This document shows, piece after piece, positions 55,876 through 64,000 of a stretch of DNA of 64,000 bases. Positions within the stretch are counted from its first letter, which is position 1. Each line of letters begins with the position of its first letter. The stretch spans positions 1 through 64,000 of the forward strand of contig AEZC01000134.1 of NCBI GenBank assembly GCA_000257205.1, written 5' to 3'. This stretch comes from Vibrio ordalii ATCC 33509. GTDB taxonomy: Bacteria > Pseudomonadota > Gammaproteobacteria > Enterobacterales > Vibrionaceae. Both the position numbers and the translations under genes were made by a program. The notes beneath the pieces are model-generated. The model ran no database searches and was not told the DNA's origin. It saw nothing but the letters and a program-made list of their open reading frames with translations.

Positions 55876-58173
55876 GTGAAACGGTTTTTAAGTAACTTAT
55901 TGTTCTTGGTATTCATGTTTGCTGCGACTTTCGCGGTGGCCGATGAGCCACCAACTAAAGAATCTATGTTGAACAGTACTGCGCGCCCCAAGATTGCTGT
56001 GGTACTTGCTGGTGGCGGAGCAAAAGGTGCAGCGCACATTGGTGTTCTCAAAGCATTGGAAGAGATGCACATCCCCGTTGATTTCATTACTGGTACCAGT
56101 ATGGGCGCTTATGTCGGCGGTTTATATGCCAGTGGCATGAGCGCCGATGAAATTGAAAGTTTAATTTACAGCGTAGATTGGAATGAAGGTTATCGTGACC
56201 GGGTCAACCGTAGCCAACGTCGTGTTCGGGATAAAGAGTACGAAGACCGCTATCAACTGACCACCGACCTTGGACTGCGTTGGGGCGAGATCCGCGCACC
56301 ACGTGGAGTGGTGCAAGGGCAGAATATGTTGCGTATTTTGCGAGAAACGTCGGGTAATCTCTCTGAATTTCACTCCTTTGATCAACTGCCTATTCCTTAT
56401 CGCGCGGTAGCCACTGATATCATTGCTCTTGAGGAGGTGGTGTTGGATCGTGGCTATTTAGTGGATGCGATGATGGCGAGTATGTCAGTACCCGGAGCAC
56501 TGCCACCTTACGAAGTTGATGGTCGTTGGTTAGTCGATGGTGGTGTGACCAATAACATGCCTGTTGATGTTGCACGTGCCTTAGGGGCCGATATTGTTAT
56601 CGCGATAGATATCAGTACCGATTACAAAAACCAAGAAGATTTCACCACCTTTTTGACGGTCGCCGATCAGCTTTCCAACTATCTCGTACAAAGAAGTACT
56701 CAAAAACAAGCACGTTTATTGAATGAGCGAGATGTATTTTTGCGCCCAGATGTCGGCAGTATGGAAACCACTGAATTTGATAAAATGCCTACCGCTTATG
56801 AAAAAGGGTATGAGATTGCGATGGCAAATAAATCGGTGTTGGCTTCGCTCTCCTTATCTAGCGCAAACTATCAACATTATGTAGAAGTAAAACAAACTCG
56901 CCGCAGGGCTTTAATTTATGGCGATAATGTTAATGTTGATGAAATCGTACTCAACAACCGCAGTCATTACAGCGATCAATTATTGAAAAACCGTTTGCAT
57001 TTAAAGACAGGACAAGCGCTATCAACCGAGCAGATTGAAGCGACAGTCGAAAATCTCTATGCATTAGATCGCTTTGAGTTAGTGACCTATGAATATCGAG
57101 AATCTGAAGGAAAGAACCAACTGGTCATCGATGTGAAAGAGAAATATTGGGGACCCAATTACCTCAATTTTCGCTTTTTCTTAGAAGATGATTTTCATAC
57201 GGATAGTCAATACGCGTTGGGCATTTCTTCCAATTTTACTGACTTAAACTCATTCGGATCTGAATTGCGTTTCAACCTAGAAATGGGCACCGATAAGATC
57301 ATTGAAGCGGAGCTATTTTCGCCTCTTTTTTCTGGACAAAAAGCGTTCACCTCAGCTTTGATTTCCTTTAGCAATGATAAACGTAATAAGCCAATGCAAG
57401 GGTTTGATGACACCAGTCTAGAAGCCAGTAAAGACTATTTGCCGATCAGCTATTTAGAATGGATTGGAGAGTTATCGATTGGTTATCAAGATAAATTATG
57501 GCGAGAGTTTAAGTTAGGGATCCGCTATACCGATGGGGAGGATGAAGTGTCACATTGGCCATCCATGGGAAATATGGATTACACCCGTGTAGGGGTGTTT
57601 GTTAACTACCGCATTGATACTTTGGATGACTTTAGTTTGCCTACCCAGGGTGTTTATCTTGATCTTGAGTATCTTGCATCGCACGATAGAGCTTCTAATG
57701 TGCCTTCTGAACCTGAATCAAACGATACCGTGTATGAATTTTCCGGTGAACTGATCGCCGCTTACAGCTTTGGTCGCCATACTTTGGTCGGCAACCTAGA
57801 TTACGGTGTGGTGCAAAGTAAAAATTCCAGTGAACCGATCAATCCTAAATCGATTGGTGGTTTCTTAAATTTATCGGGTATCCCTCGCAACAGCTTAATT
57901 GGCCAGAATAAAGCGTTCACCAGTTTGGTGTATCGTTATCGCTGGTTTGATAATGACTTTGGCCTGTTCAGTTCTCCATTTTATGTTGGTGCATCGATAG
58001 AATACGGCGGTGTATGGTCTGATCCTAATCTAAGCTTTGATACCGCTCCATTGTACGGCGCGGGGTCAGTGTTTGCCGGAGTTGATTCGCCGATTGGACC
58101 GATTATGTTTGCTTATGGTCGAACCGAAGATAATTTTGATTCGATATACTTGAGTATTGGCACTACCTTTTAG
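55876..58173 (+). CDS. Patatin-like phospholipase fused to an outer membrane barrel (type Vd autotransporter-like)
   Basis: The 765-residue protein has a signal peptide (about residues 1-22). A patatin domain follows (about 35-300) with the oxyanion loop GGGAKGAAH, serine nucleophile in GTSMG (near 75) and catalytic DGG motif (near 220). A POTRA-like region (about 330-420) and a C-terminal beta-barrel with alternating aromatic strands follow. This order matches PlpD of Pseudomonas, a type Vd autotransporter. It may release or retain a lipase at the surface. Unlike PlpD it is chromosomally next to mrcB and acnB, so a housekeeping lipid role is possible. Confidence 0.88.
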   Translation: MKRFLSNLLFLVFMFAATFAVADEPPTKESMLNSTARPKIAVVLAGGGAKGAAHIGVLKALEEMHIPVDFITGTSMGAYVGGLYASGMSADEIESLIYSVDWNEGYRDRVNRSQRRVRDKEYEDRYQLTTDLGLRWGEIRAPRGVVQGQNMLRILRETSGNLSEFHSFDQLPIPYRAVATDIIALEEVVLDRGYLVDAMMASMSVPGALPPYEVDGRWLVDGGVTNNMPVDVARALGADIVIAIDISTDYKNQEDFTTFLTVADQLSNYLVQRSTQKQARLLNERDVFLRPDVGSMETTEFDKMPTAYEKGYEIAMANKSVLASLSLSSANYQHYVEVKQTRRRALIYGDNVNVDEIVLNNRSHYSDQLLKNRLHLKTGQALSTEQIEATVENLYALDRFELVTYEYRESEGKNQLVIDVKEKYWGPNYLNFRFFLEDDFHTDSQYALGISSNFTDLNSFGSELRFNLEMGTDKIIEAELFSPLFSGQKAFTSALISFSNDKRNKPMQGFDDTSLEASKDYLPISYLEWIGELSIGYQDKLWREFKLGIRYTDGEDEVSHWPSMGNMDYTRVGVFVNYRIDTLDDFSLPTQGVYLDLEYLASHDRASNVPSEPESNDTVYEFSGELIAAYSFGRHTLVGNLDYGVVQSKNSSEPINPKSIGGFLNLSGIPRNSLIGQNKAFTSLVYRYRWFDNDFGLFSSPFYVGASIEYGGVWSDPNLSFDTAPLYGAGSVFAGVDSPIGPIMFAYGRTEDNFDSIYLSIGTTF

Positions 58174-58419
58174 CGAGAATTGAGCTGAAAAGTGGGCGGT
58201 AAGTGACTCAAAAATCATAGAACTTTAGTCTTAAGTTGCTATGTTGGTCAAAATGATAAGATTTTAATTTAAAGTTAAATTTGCTATTCTTCGTCCCACA
58301 GTTTGGCCTCTCTGCCGCTGATTACATAAAAATATCTGGCAATGGAGAGCCAAGTTTCCAAGGATGTTTGCCCATCATGTCAATAATAATGGGGTAAACC
58401 GCAATGAGAGGAAAAAGTC

Positions 58420-61017
58420 GTGCTTGAAGCCTACCGTAAACACGTCGCAGAGCGTGCTGCAGAAGGAGTTGTTCCTAGACCCCTAAATGCTGAACAAGTC
58501 GCAGGACTTGTTGAACTGTTGAAAAATCCCCCTCAAGGTGAAGAAGCGTTCATGCTTGATCTCCTTGAAAATCGAATTCCTCCCGGTGTGGATGAGGCCG
58601 CTTATGTTAAAGCGGGCTTTTTAACCGCCATCACTAAAGGTGAGGTCTCTTCACCGTTAGTGAGCCGCGCAAAAGCGGCGCAACTACTCGGAACTATGCA
58701 AGGCGGTTATAACATCGAGCCGCTTGTCTCATTGCTTGATGATGCTGAGCTGGCACCGATTGCGGCTGATGCACTATCGCGTACTCTACTGATGTTTGAT
58801 GCGTTCTATGACGTTGAAGAGAAAGCAAAAGCGGGTAATGCACATGCACAAAAAGTGCTGCAATCATGGGCAGACGCGGAATGGTTCCTTTCAAAACCGG
58901 CGCTTCAAGAGAAGATCACGCTAACCGTATTTAAAGTTACTGGCGAAACCAATACTGATGATTTGTCACCAGCGCCAGATGCATGGTCACGGCCAGATAT
59001 TCCAGTGCATGCACTGGCTATGTTGAAAAATGAACGTGAAGGCATTCAACCCGATAAAGCAGGCAGCATTGGCCCTATCACTCAAATCGAAGCTCTAAAA
59101 GAGAAAGGCCATCAGCTAGTCTACGTGGGTGATGTGGTCGGTACAGGCTCGTCTCGTAAATCCGCGACTAACTCTGTTTTGTGGTTTATGGGTGACGACA
59201 TTCCATTTGTGCCTAATAAACGCGCGGGTGGCTACGTGCTCGGCGGTAAAATTGCACCGATCTTCTTCAACACCATGGAAGATGCTGGCGCATTGCCGAT
59301 TGAAGTTGACGTTACCAAGCTCAACATGGGGGATGTGATTGACGTTTACCCATTTGAAGGCAAAGTGTGCAACCACGACACTGGCGAAGTGCTTGCCACG
59401 TTCAAGCTTAAAACCGACGTACTGATTGATGAAGTGCGCGCTGGCGGCCGTATTCCACTGATTGTTGGCCGTGGTTTAACGGATAAAGCACGTGAAGCAC
59501 TAGGTTTAGAAGCGTCAACAGTATTTCGTCGCCCAGTTGCAGTAGCTGATACAGGCAAAGGTTATACATTGGCTCAGAAAATGGTCGGTAAAGCATGCGG
59601 CGTGACGGGTGTTCGCCCGGGGACTTACTGCGAAACTAAAATGACCACGGTTGGATCGCAAGATACCACTGGCCCGATGACACGTGATGAATTGAAAGAT
59701 TTGGCGTGTCTTGGTTTCTCTGCTGACTTAGTCATGCAATCTTTCTGTCATACCTCGGCTTATCCAAAGCCTGTTGATGTGAATACCCACCATACCTTGC
59801 CTGATTTCATCATGAACCGTGGCGGTGTTTCACTGCGTCCGGGTGATGGCGTTATTCACTCATGGCTAAACCGTATGTTGTTACCTGATACCGTCGGTAC
59901 TGGTGGTGACTCGCATACACGCTTCCCGCTTGGCATTTCATTCCCAGCCGGTTCTGGCTTGGTTGCTTTTGCGGCCGCAACGGGTGTGATGCCACTGGAT
60001 ATGCCAGAATCTGTCTTGGTGCGTTTCAAAGGTGAAATGCAGCCGGGCATCACGCTGCGCGATCTAGTGCACGCGATTCCTTATTACGGGATTAAGCAAG
60101 GCCTGCTTACAGTGGCGAAAGCGGGGAAAATTAACGAATTCTCTGGCCGTGTGCTAGAAATAGAAGGGGTTGAGCACTTAACGGTTGAGCAAGCGTTTGA
60201 ACTTTCGGATGCCTCGGCAGAACGCAGTGCGGCGGGTTGTACGGTTAAATTGTCACAAGCCTCAATTGAAGAGTACCTCAACTCTAACATCACTATGTTG
60301 AAGTGGATGATCGCCGAAGGTTATGGTGACCGCCGGACTATCGAGCGCCGCATTACAGCGATGGAAGCGTGGCTAGCCAATCCTGAGTTGATGCAAGCGG
60401 ATAGTGATGCAGAATACGCACATGTGATTGAGATTGATCTTGCTGAGATTAAAGAGCCGATTTTATGTGCGCCAAATGATCCAGACGATGCGCGCTTACT
60501 TTCTGATGTACAAGGTACGCCTATTGATGAAGTCTTCATCGGTTCTTGTATGACCAACATTGGTCACTTCCGTGCGGCAGGTAAATTGCTTGAGAAGTTC
60601 AATGGTCAGTTAGATACGCGTTTGTGGGTTGCGCCACCGACTAAGATGGACAAAGATCAGCTTATCGAAGAGGGCTATTACGGCATCTTTGGTCGCGCTG
60701 GGGTACGCATTGAAACTCCAGGATGTTCGTTATGCATGGGTAACCAAGCGCGTGTTGCTGATAAAGCGACCGTCATGTCGACTTCGACTCGTAACTTCCC
60801 GAACCGTTTAGGGACCGGCGCGAATGTTTACCTTGCTTCGGCTGAGCTGTCTGCCGTGGGTGCCATTTTAGGCCGCATTCCGACACTGGAAGAGTACCTA
60901 GAGTACGCGAAGCAGATCAACGCAACTGCAGCTGATACCTATCGTTACCTCAACTTCCATCGTATGGCGCAATACACTAAAAAAGCAGACAGTGTGATTG
61001 TTCAGCAAGCGGTGTAA
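58420..61017 (+). CDS. acnB: Aconitate hydratase B
   Basis: AcnB is the main citric acid cycle aconitase, interconverting citrate and isocitrate. It also binds mRNA when its cluster is lost. The 865-residue protein has the AcnB HEAT-like N-terminal domain and the swivel domain placed before the catalytic domains, as usual for this type. The [4Fe-4S] ligands are in GSCMTN (C709) and CSLCMG (C769 and C772). It starts at GTG 58420 after AGAGGAAAAA. A strong terminator follows. Confidence 0.98.
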   Translation: MLEAYRKHVAERAAEGVVPRPLNAEQVAGLVELLKNPPQGEEAFMLDLLENRIPPGVDEAAYVKAGFLTAITKGEVSSPLVSRAKAAQLLGTMQGGYNIEPLVSLLDDAELAPIAADALSRTLLMFDAFYDVEEKAKAGNAHAQKVLQSWADAEWFLSKPALQEKITLTVFKVTGETNTDDLSPAPDAWSRPDIPVHALAMLKNEREGIQPDKAGSIGPITQIEALKEKGHQLVYVGDVVGTGSSRKSATNSVLWFMGDDIPFVPNKRAGGYVLGGKIAPIFFNTMEDAGALPIEVDVTKLNMGDVIDVYPFEGKVCNHDTGEVLATFKLKTDVLIDEVRAGGRIPLIVGRGLTDKAREALGLEASTVFRRPVAVADTGKGYTLAQKMVGKACGVTGVRPGTYCETKMTTVGSQDTTGPMTRDELKDLACLGFSADLVMQSFCHTSAYPKPVDVNTHHTLPDFIMNRGGVSLRPGDGVIHSWLNRMLLPDTVGTGGDSHTRFPLGISFPAGSGLVAFAAATGVMPLDMPESVLVRFKGEMQPGITLRDLVHAIPYYGIKQGLLTVAKAGKINEFSGRVLEIEGVEHLTVEQAFELSDASAERSAAGCTVKLSQASIEEYLNSNITMLKWMIAEGYGDRRTIERRITAMEAWLANPELMQADSDAEYAHVIEIDLAEIKEPILCAPNDPDDARLLSDVQGTPIDEVFIGSCMTNIGHFRAAGKLLEKFNGQLDTRLWVAPPTKMDKDQLIEEGYYGIFGRAGVRIETPGCSLCMGNQARVADKATVMSTSTRNFPNRLGTGANVYLASAELSAVGAILGRIPTLEEYLEYAKQINATAADTYRYLNFHRMAQYTKKADSVIVQQAV

Positions 61018-61044
61018 GAGCTATCCAAGCTAACCTCCTAATAA

Positions 61045-61072
61045 AAAAGCCACCGATTCGGTGGCTTTTTAC
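61045..61072 (+). terminator. Intrinsic terminator after acnB
   Basis: AAAAAGCCACC/GGTGGCTTTTT with a GATTC loop is an 11-base perfect stem ending in T residues. It is about 28 bases after acnB. Confidence 0.92.
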
Positions 61073-61223
61073 CATTCTAGCTGCTCACTTATGTCTACTT
61101 CTCACTCATGCTGAAGCTGAAATAGCCTCAAATGAAGCTTGAACCGGCGGTATTCTCCAACAAAGCATGACGTCATCCACTGTGCAGAACTCTGTAATGT
61201 AAATAATGTAAATTGAATAAAAA

Positions 61224-61238
61224 TGAGTTTGATTATCA
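61224..61238. promoter_or_regulatory. Candidate Fur box
   Basis: TGAGTTTGATTATCA fits the 7-1-7 Fur consensus (TGATAAT-N-ATTATCA) at 11 of 14 positions with a perfect right half. It lies 40 bases before the PepSY gene, where a promoter would be. The downstream genes are of types often regulated by iron. Confidence 0.55.
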
Positions 61239-61277
61239 TATAGAATGAGGCGTGATTTTATCTGATGATAGCAAGGC

Positions 61278-61905
61278 ATGTTTTATAAACAGCGAACTTT
61301 CCAACTTTGGGCCAGACGCCTACATATCTATGTATCGATGAGTGTTATCGGGTTGATGCTCTTTTTTGCTATTACTGGCATTACCTTGAATCGACCCGAT
61401 TTGTTTGTAAAAAGCCAGCCCAGTCGTGAACAACTGCAATTCACCTTGCCTCAATCTCTGTTATTTGAAGATGAGCGTTTGGTTTTAAATGCTGACACTC
61501 TACTCAATTACCTGACGGCGCATAGCTCGGTGCGAGGTGAAATGTCTCGTTTAGATACTTACACTGATTACCAAAATGGTGTGTTACAGCAAGGAGAAGT
61601 GAGCGCCAGTTTCAGTGCTCCGGGCTACAGCGCTGCTCTGTATATTGATTTAACCACCGCTCAGGCTGAACTGGATATGACCGATTATGGCTTTGTCGCT
61701 ATGTTTAATGATCTGCACAAAGGGCGTCACAGCGGTGAGGTTTGGAAGTGGGTGATTGATCTCTCTTCTGTATTGATGCTGGTGTTTATTCTGTCTGGTA
61801 TTGCATTGCTTTTAACCTAAAAAAAGTACTCTAAGCTATGCGCTGCGTTGGTGCAGTTTAGGTTTGCTTCTCACTTTCAGCGTCTATTGGCTTGCGGTTC
61901 CTTAG
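61278..61905 (+). pseudogene. PepSY-associated transmembrane protein, frameshifted near the C-terminus
   Basis: The first 180 codons (to 61820) encode a small PepSY_TM protein with an N-terminal helix (RRLHIYVSMSVIGLMLFFAITGITLN), a periplasmic loop, and a second helix (WKWVIDLSSVLMLVFILSGIALLL). It then stops at TAA. In the next frame the sequence continues through PKKSTLSYALRWCSLGLLLTFSVYWLAVP to a TAG at 61903-61905, the expected third helix. Removing one A near 61816 joins the two. The gene is first in a probable metal-handling operon. Confidence 0.75.
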
Positions 61906-61936
61906 CTGTTACTTATTCAATTTAAAAGGAAATGTG

Positions 61937-62452
61937 ATGAATATCATTAAGTGGCTCCAGCCTTATGCGGTCGCATTTATATGCGTGGTGGCCAGTTTCA
62001 AGCTGGCGGCAAATCCTCTGGGAAAATTGGACATTGAATTTGAATTACCACGTTTAGAAGTTGGCATGTACGCGCGACCTTATGTTGCGGTTTGGATTGA
62101 AGATAGCCAAGGAAAGCCAGTGCGGACCATCGCGCTTTGGCAAAAGGATGACACATGGTTAAAGGATATTCGTCGCTGGTGGCGTCAAGTAGGACGCTAC
62201 GATCGTCAGTTGGTTGATGCGATCACCTCGGCAACCCGCCCGGCAGGCCAATACAAAATGTTTTGGGATGGTAAAAATGACCAAGGCGAGATACTTGAGC
62301 AGGGTAATTACGTCTTTTTTGCCGAAGTGGTGCGTGAACATGGTGGCCGAGATGTAGTGCGCCAAGTGATGTCCTTAACTCACTCTTCGCAGCAGTTTTC
62401 CCTCGCTGCAACTTATGAAACGGGCGTCATTCGTTTGCACTATCAACCTTAA
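61937..62452 (+). CDS. DUF2271 periplasmic protein
   Basis: The 171-residue protein has an N-terminal signal peptide or anchor (about residues 1-28) and a DUF2271 domain, with PVRTIALWQKDDTWLKDIRRWW and ITSATRPAGQYKMFWDGKND. The FlgD-like Ig motif at the end of the domain is visible. Function is unknown. It is linked to PepSY and DUF4198 genes in gammaproteobacterial iron-responsive loci, which suggests a role in metal or haem handling in the periplasm. I chose ATG 61937 because AAAAGGAAATGTG precedes it. Confidence 0.8.
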   Translation: MNIIKWLQPYAVAFICVVASFKLAANPLGKLDIEFELPRLEVGMYARPYVAVWIEDSQGKPVRTIALWQKDDTWLKDIRRWWRQVGRYDRQLVDAITSATRPAGQYKMFWDGKNDQGEILEQGNYVFFAEVVREHGGRDVVRQVMSLTHSSQQFSLAATYETGVIRLHYQP

Positions 62453-62517
62453 TTTTAGGCTCTACTAAGGAGTCAAGCTTGGTAGTTCAAGCTTATCCAC
62501 TCACAGGAAATGATCTT

Positions 62518-63339
62518 ATGTCTTATCGCTTTATCTGTAAAAGTTTGTTGATTGCTTCGGCCTTTGTTTCTGCGTCATTGCAAGCGCACCCTCGTTGGTT
62601 ATTGCCAAGTGAATTTACCATTTCTGCCAAAGAGGGTGATTGGGTTACTACCGATGCTACGGCATCACATGGCACTTTTGTGTTCGATAAGCCGTTGAGT
62701 GTCGATTCAGGTTATGTCCTTACTCCGAGTGGCAAGCGAGAGCGTTTTGCTTTTAGTGCCAAGCATAAGCGTAAATCGACTTTTGATTTCTTTTTCTATG
62801 AGCAAGGCACTCATAAAATTGCGTTGGTGGGAACACCATTTTATATGACCAATTACACCGTAGGTGCGCGTAATACGGCGCGACGCATTGCCGCGAATTC
62901 AGTTGAGCGCCAAGCCTTGTTGCCCGAAGGTGCACAAAACGTCAAAACAGTGTTGATGTTCAACCGAACAGAAGCTTACATCACGGTGAATGAGCCTTCT
63001 GCGCAAGTGTTTGCTTTGGAAAATCAACTTTTAGAATTGGTTCCCGTTACACACCCAGCTGATATGGTTGAAGGTGAAGAGATTGTGTTGCAGTTCTTCT
63101 TTAACGGCCAAGCTCAAGCGGGTGTTGAAGCCGAAATTCGCCAAGATGGCACCTTATATCGTAACCAACAACAGGCGCTGATCATCCACAGTGATAATGA
63201 AGGCAAGATTCGTTTCACTCCAGAACAAGCGGGGCGTTATTTGCTAATCGCAGGCTTTAGTGGAGCACTTAGCGATAATGCTTTAGCGGACGAAGCGCGC
63301 TCTAGTATTCATTTAACCTTTGAAGTGGTTTTGAAATAA
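62518..63339 (+). CDS. DUF4198 periplasmic protein (possible metal-binding)
   Basis: The 273-residue protein has a signal peptide ending near LQA-HPRW. The mature protein begins with His-Pro-Arg-Trp, typical of DUF4198 proteins, which are often annotated as nickel or cobalt uptake components. A beta-rich Ig-like C-terminal part follows, with GRYLLIAGFSG. ATG 62518 is chosen for its upstream CAGGAAA. Two residues after the stop of the previous gene the operon continues without a terminator. Substrate is not known. Confidence 0.82.
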   Translation: MSYRFICKSLLIASAFVSASLQAHPRWLLPSEFTISAKEGDWVTTDATASHGTFVFDKPLSVDSGYVLTPSGKRERFAFSAKHKRKSTFDFFFYEQGTHKIALVGTPFYMTNYTVGARNTARRIAANSVERQALLPEGAQNVKTVLMFNRTEAYITVNEPSAQVFALENQLLELVPVTHPADMVEGEEIVLQFFFNGQAQAGVEAEIRQDGTLYRNQQQALIIHSDNEGKIRFTPEQAGRYLLIAGFSGALSDNALADEARSSIHLTFEVVLK

Positions 63340-63351
63340 CGAGGTTGTATT

Positions 63352-63654
63352 GTGCAAATAATCCGAGCAAGCGCGTTTGCTGCGCTGTTGGTGAGTGGGA
63401 CAAGTTGGGCTCATTTCCCCGTGATGGAGTGCAGCAAGCAAGAAACAACCATAACCTGCCAAGCCGGGTACAGTGACAGTAGTCCTGCCATTAATGAAAC
63501 CATACGTCTGTTTGATTATGACGATGTGTTATTAGATGCCCAAAAAACCGATGCATTATCGAAGGTGACTTTTGAGCAACCAGAGGGGGATTACTACATA
63601 GTATTTGACCCTGGCCATGAATCGGCGATTGAGGTGGATGGCGTTGAGCTCTGA
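63352..63654 (+). CDS. Small secreted protein of the metal-handling locus
   Basis: The 100-residue protein starts at GTG 63352 and has a signal peptide (about residues 1-20, ending SWA). The mature part starts HFPVMECSKQ and has two cysteines (MEC and ITC) that could form a disulfide. I do not recognise a named family. Its position between the DUF4198 gene and a one-helix membrane protein suggests a periplasmic accessory component. It follows the DUF4198 gene after 12 bases and overlaps the next gene. Confidence 0.75.
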   Translation: MQIIRASAFAALLVSGTSWAHFPVMECSKQETTITCQAGYSDSSPAINETIRLFDYDDVLLDAQKTDALSKVTFEQPEGDYYIVFDPGHESAIEVDGVEL

Positions 63655-64000
63655 TAATCCAACTCGCGCGGCCGTGAGTGTGGCGGTGAAAGCGGATAAA
63701 GGTAGCGCTGAAACAGGTTGGGTCATCATGGCGATAGCGAGCATTTTGTTGCTCGCTTGGGCGTTGTTTCAATGGAATCATTTATCGGAAAAGGCACAGA
63801 AAACCACCACTTTACAGAGTGACTTAAGTGCTCAGGTTCTCAGTGAAAAGCAAAAAAGCATACTGACGGAGCTTAGCCTTGCTCATCAAGAGTTGCTTTT
63901 TTTCTATCAAATGGACGCTCAACTGCCGTCGATCCAGTGGCTAGAGGATGAGGCGATCGCGCCATTTGTCAACGATGTCAGTTGGCACTATTTAGGTGAA
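63644..64000 (+). CDS. Single-pass membrane protein, cut by the window edge
   Basis: From TTG 63644 the frame stays open for 119 codons to the last base. It encodes a short cytoplasmic stretch, one hydrophobic helix (WVIMAIASILLLAWALF, about residues 29-45), and a periplasmic, probably coiled-coil segment with many Gln, Glu, Lys and Leu residues. It resembles the DUF6162-type proteins I associate with metal-transport loci, but this match is from memory. The start overlaps the upstream gene by 11 bases. GTG codons further in are alternatives. Confidence 0.6.
   Translation, partial: MSSDNPTRAAVSVAVKADKGSAETGWVIMAIASILLLAWALFQWNHLSEKAQKTTTLQSDLSAQVLSEKQKSILTELSLAHQELLFFYQMDAQLPSIQWLEDEAIAPFVNDVSWHYLGE

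Overview
The window is chromosomal DNA from a Vibrio. The evidence is the gene order (oadGAB, gshA-luxS, ffh, rpsP-rimM-trmD-rplS, pilABCD, pdhR-aceEF-lpd, a LuxR/HapR-family quorum-sensing master regulator, hpt, panBC-folK-pcnB-gluQ-dksA, acnB) and the protein sequences. The HapR homologue differs clearly from V. cholerae HapR, and gene order across lpd/hapR and rplS/yacG looks like the uninverted Vibrio arrangement. I would place it outside V. cholerae, tentatively near V. anguillarum/V. ordalii. That placement is from memory and not a database match.

Layout: 1-3.8 kb holds tRNA-Arg(ACG) and the Na+-pumping oxaloacetate decarboxylase operon. 3.8-10.4 kb holds a quinone-oxidoreductase-like protein, a YqaA-type membrane protein, a large M16 lipoprotein peptidase, gshA and luxS. 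10.4-12.6 kb (minus) holds a CNNM/CorB-type CBS protein and ypjD. 12.9-16.5 kb is ffh and the rpsP-rimM-trmD-rplS operon. 16.6-23.7 kb (minus) is yacG, zapD, coaE, the type IV pilus genes pilD-pilC-pilB-pilA, and nadC. 23.8-28.5 kb is ampD, fldB (minus), xerD, dsbC and recJ. 28.8-36 kb is the pyruvate dehydrogenase cluster with two PdhR operators. 36-42 kb is the hapR homologue, hpt, a beta-carbonic anhydrase, a frameshifted SulP transporter and a YadGH-type ABC exporter. 42-44.7 kb is an islet with a GH4 6-phospho-beta-glucosidase and a broken LysR gene. 45-51 kb (minus) is panC, panB, folK, pcnB, gluQ, dksA and sfsA. 51-61 kb is hrpB, mrcB, a patatin-barrel protein and acnB. 61-64 kb is a probable Fur-controlled locus for metal handling that runs off the window edge.

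The main result is a set of recent lesions in an otherwise intact housekeeping region. An ochre codon interrupts a LysR regulator. A one-base T-tract expansion cuts a SulP transporter off from its STAS domain. A one-base frameshift removes the last transmembrane helix of a PepSY protein. The HapR homologue has three unusual substitutions at conserved family positions and a probable one-base A-tract contraction that replaces its C-terminus. Together they suggest ongoing gene decay, possibly by host adaptation or laboratory passage. The homopolymer cases could also be sequencing error. I saw no prophage, insertion sequence, CRISPR array or clear new defence system.
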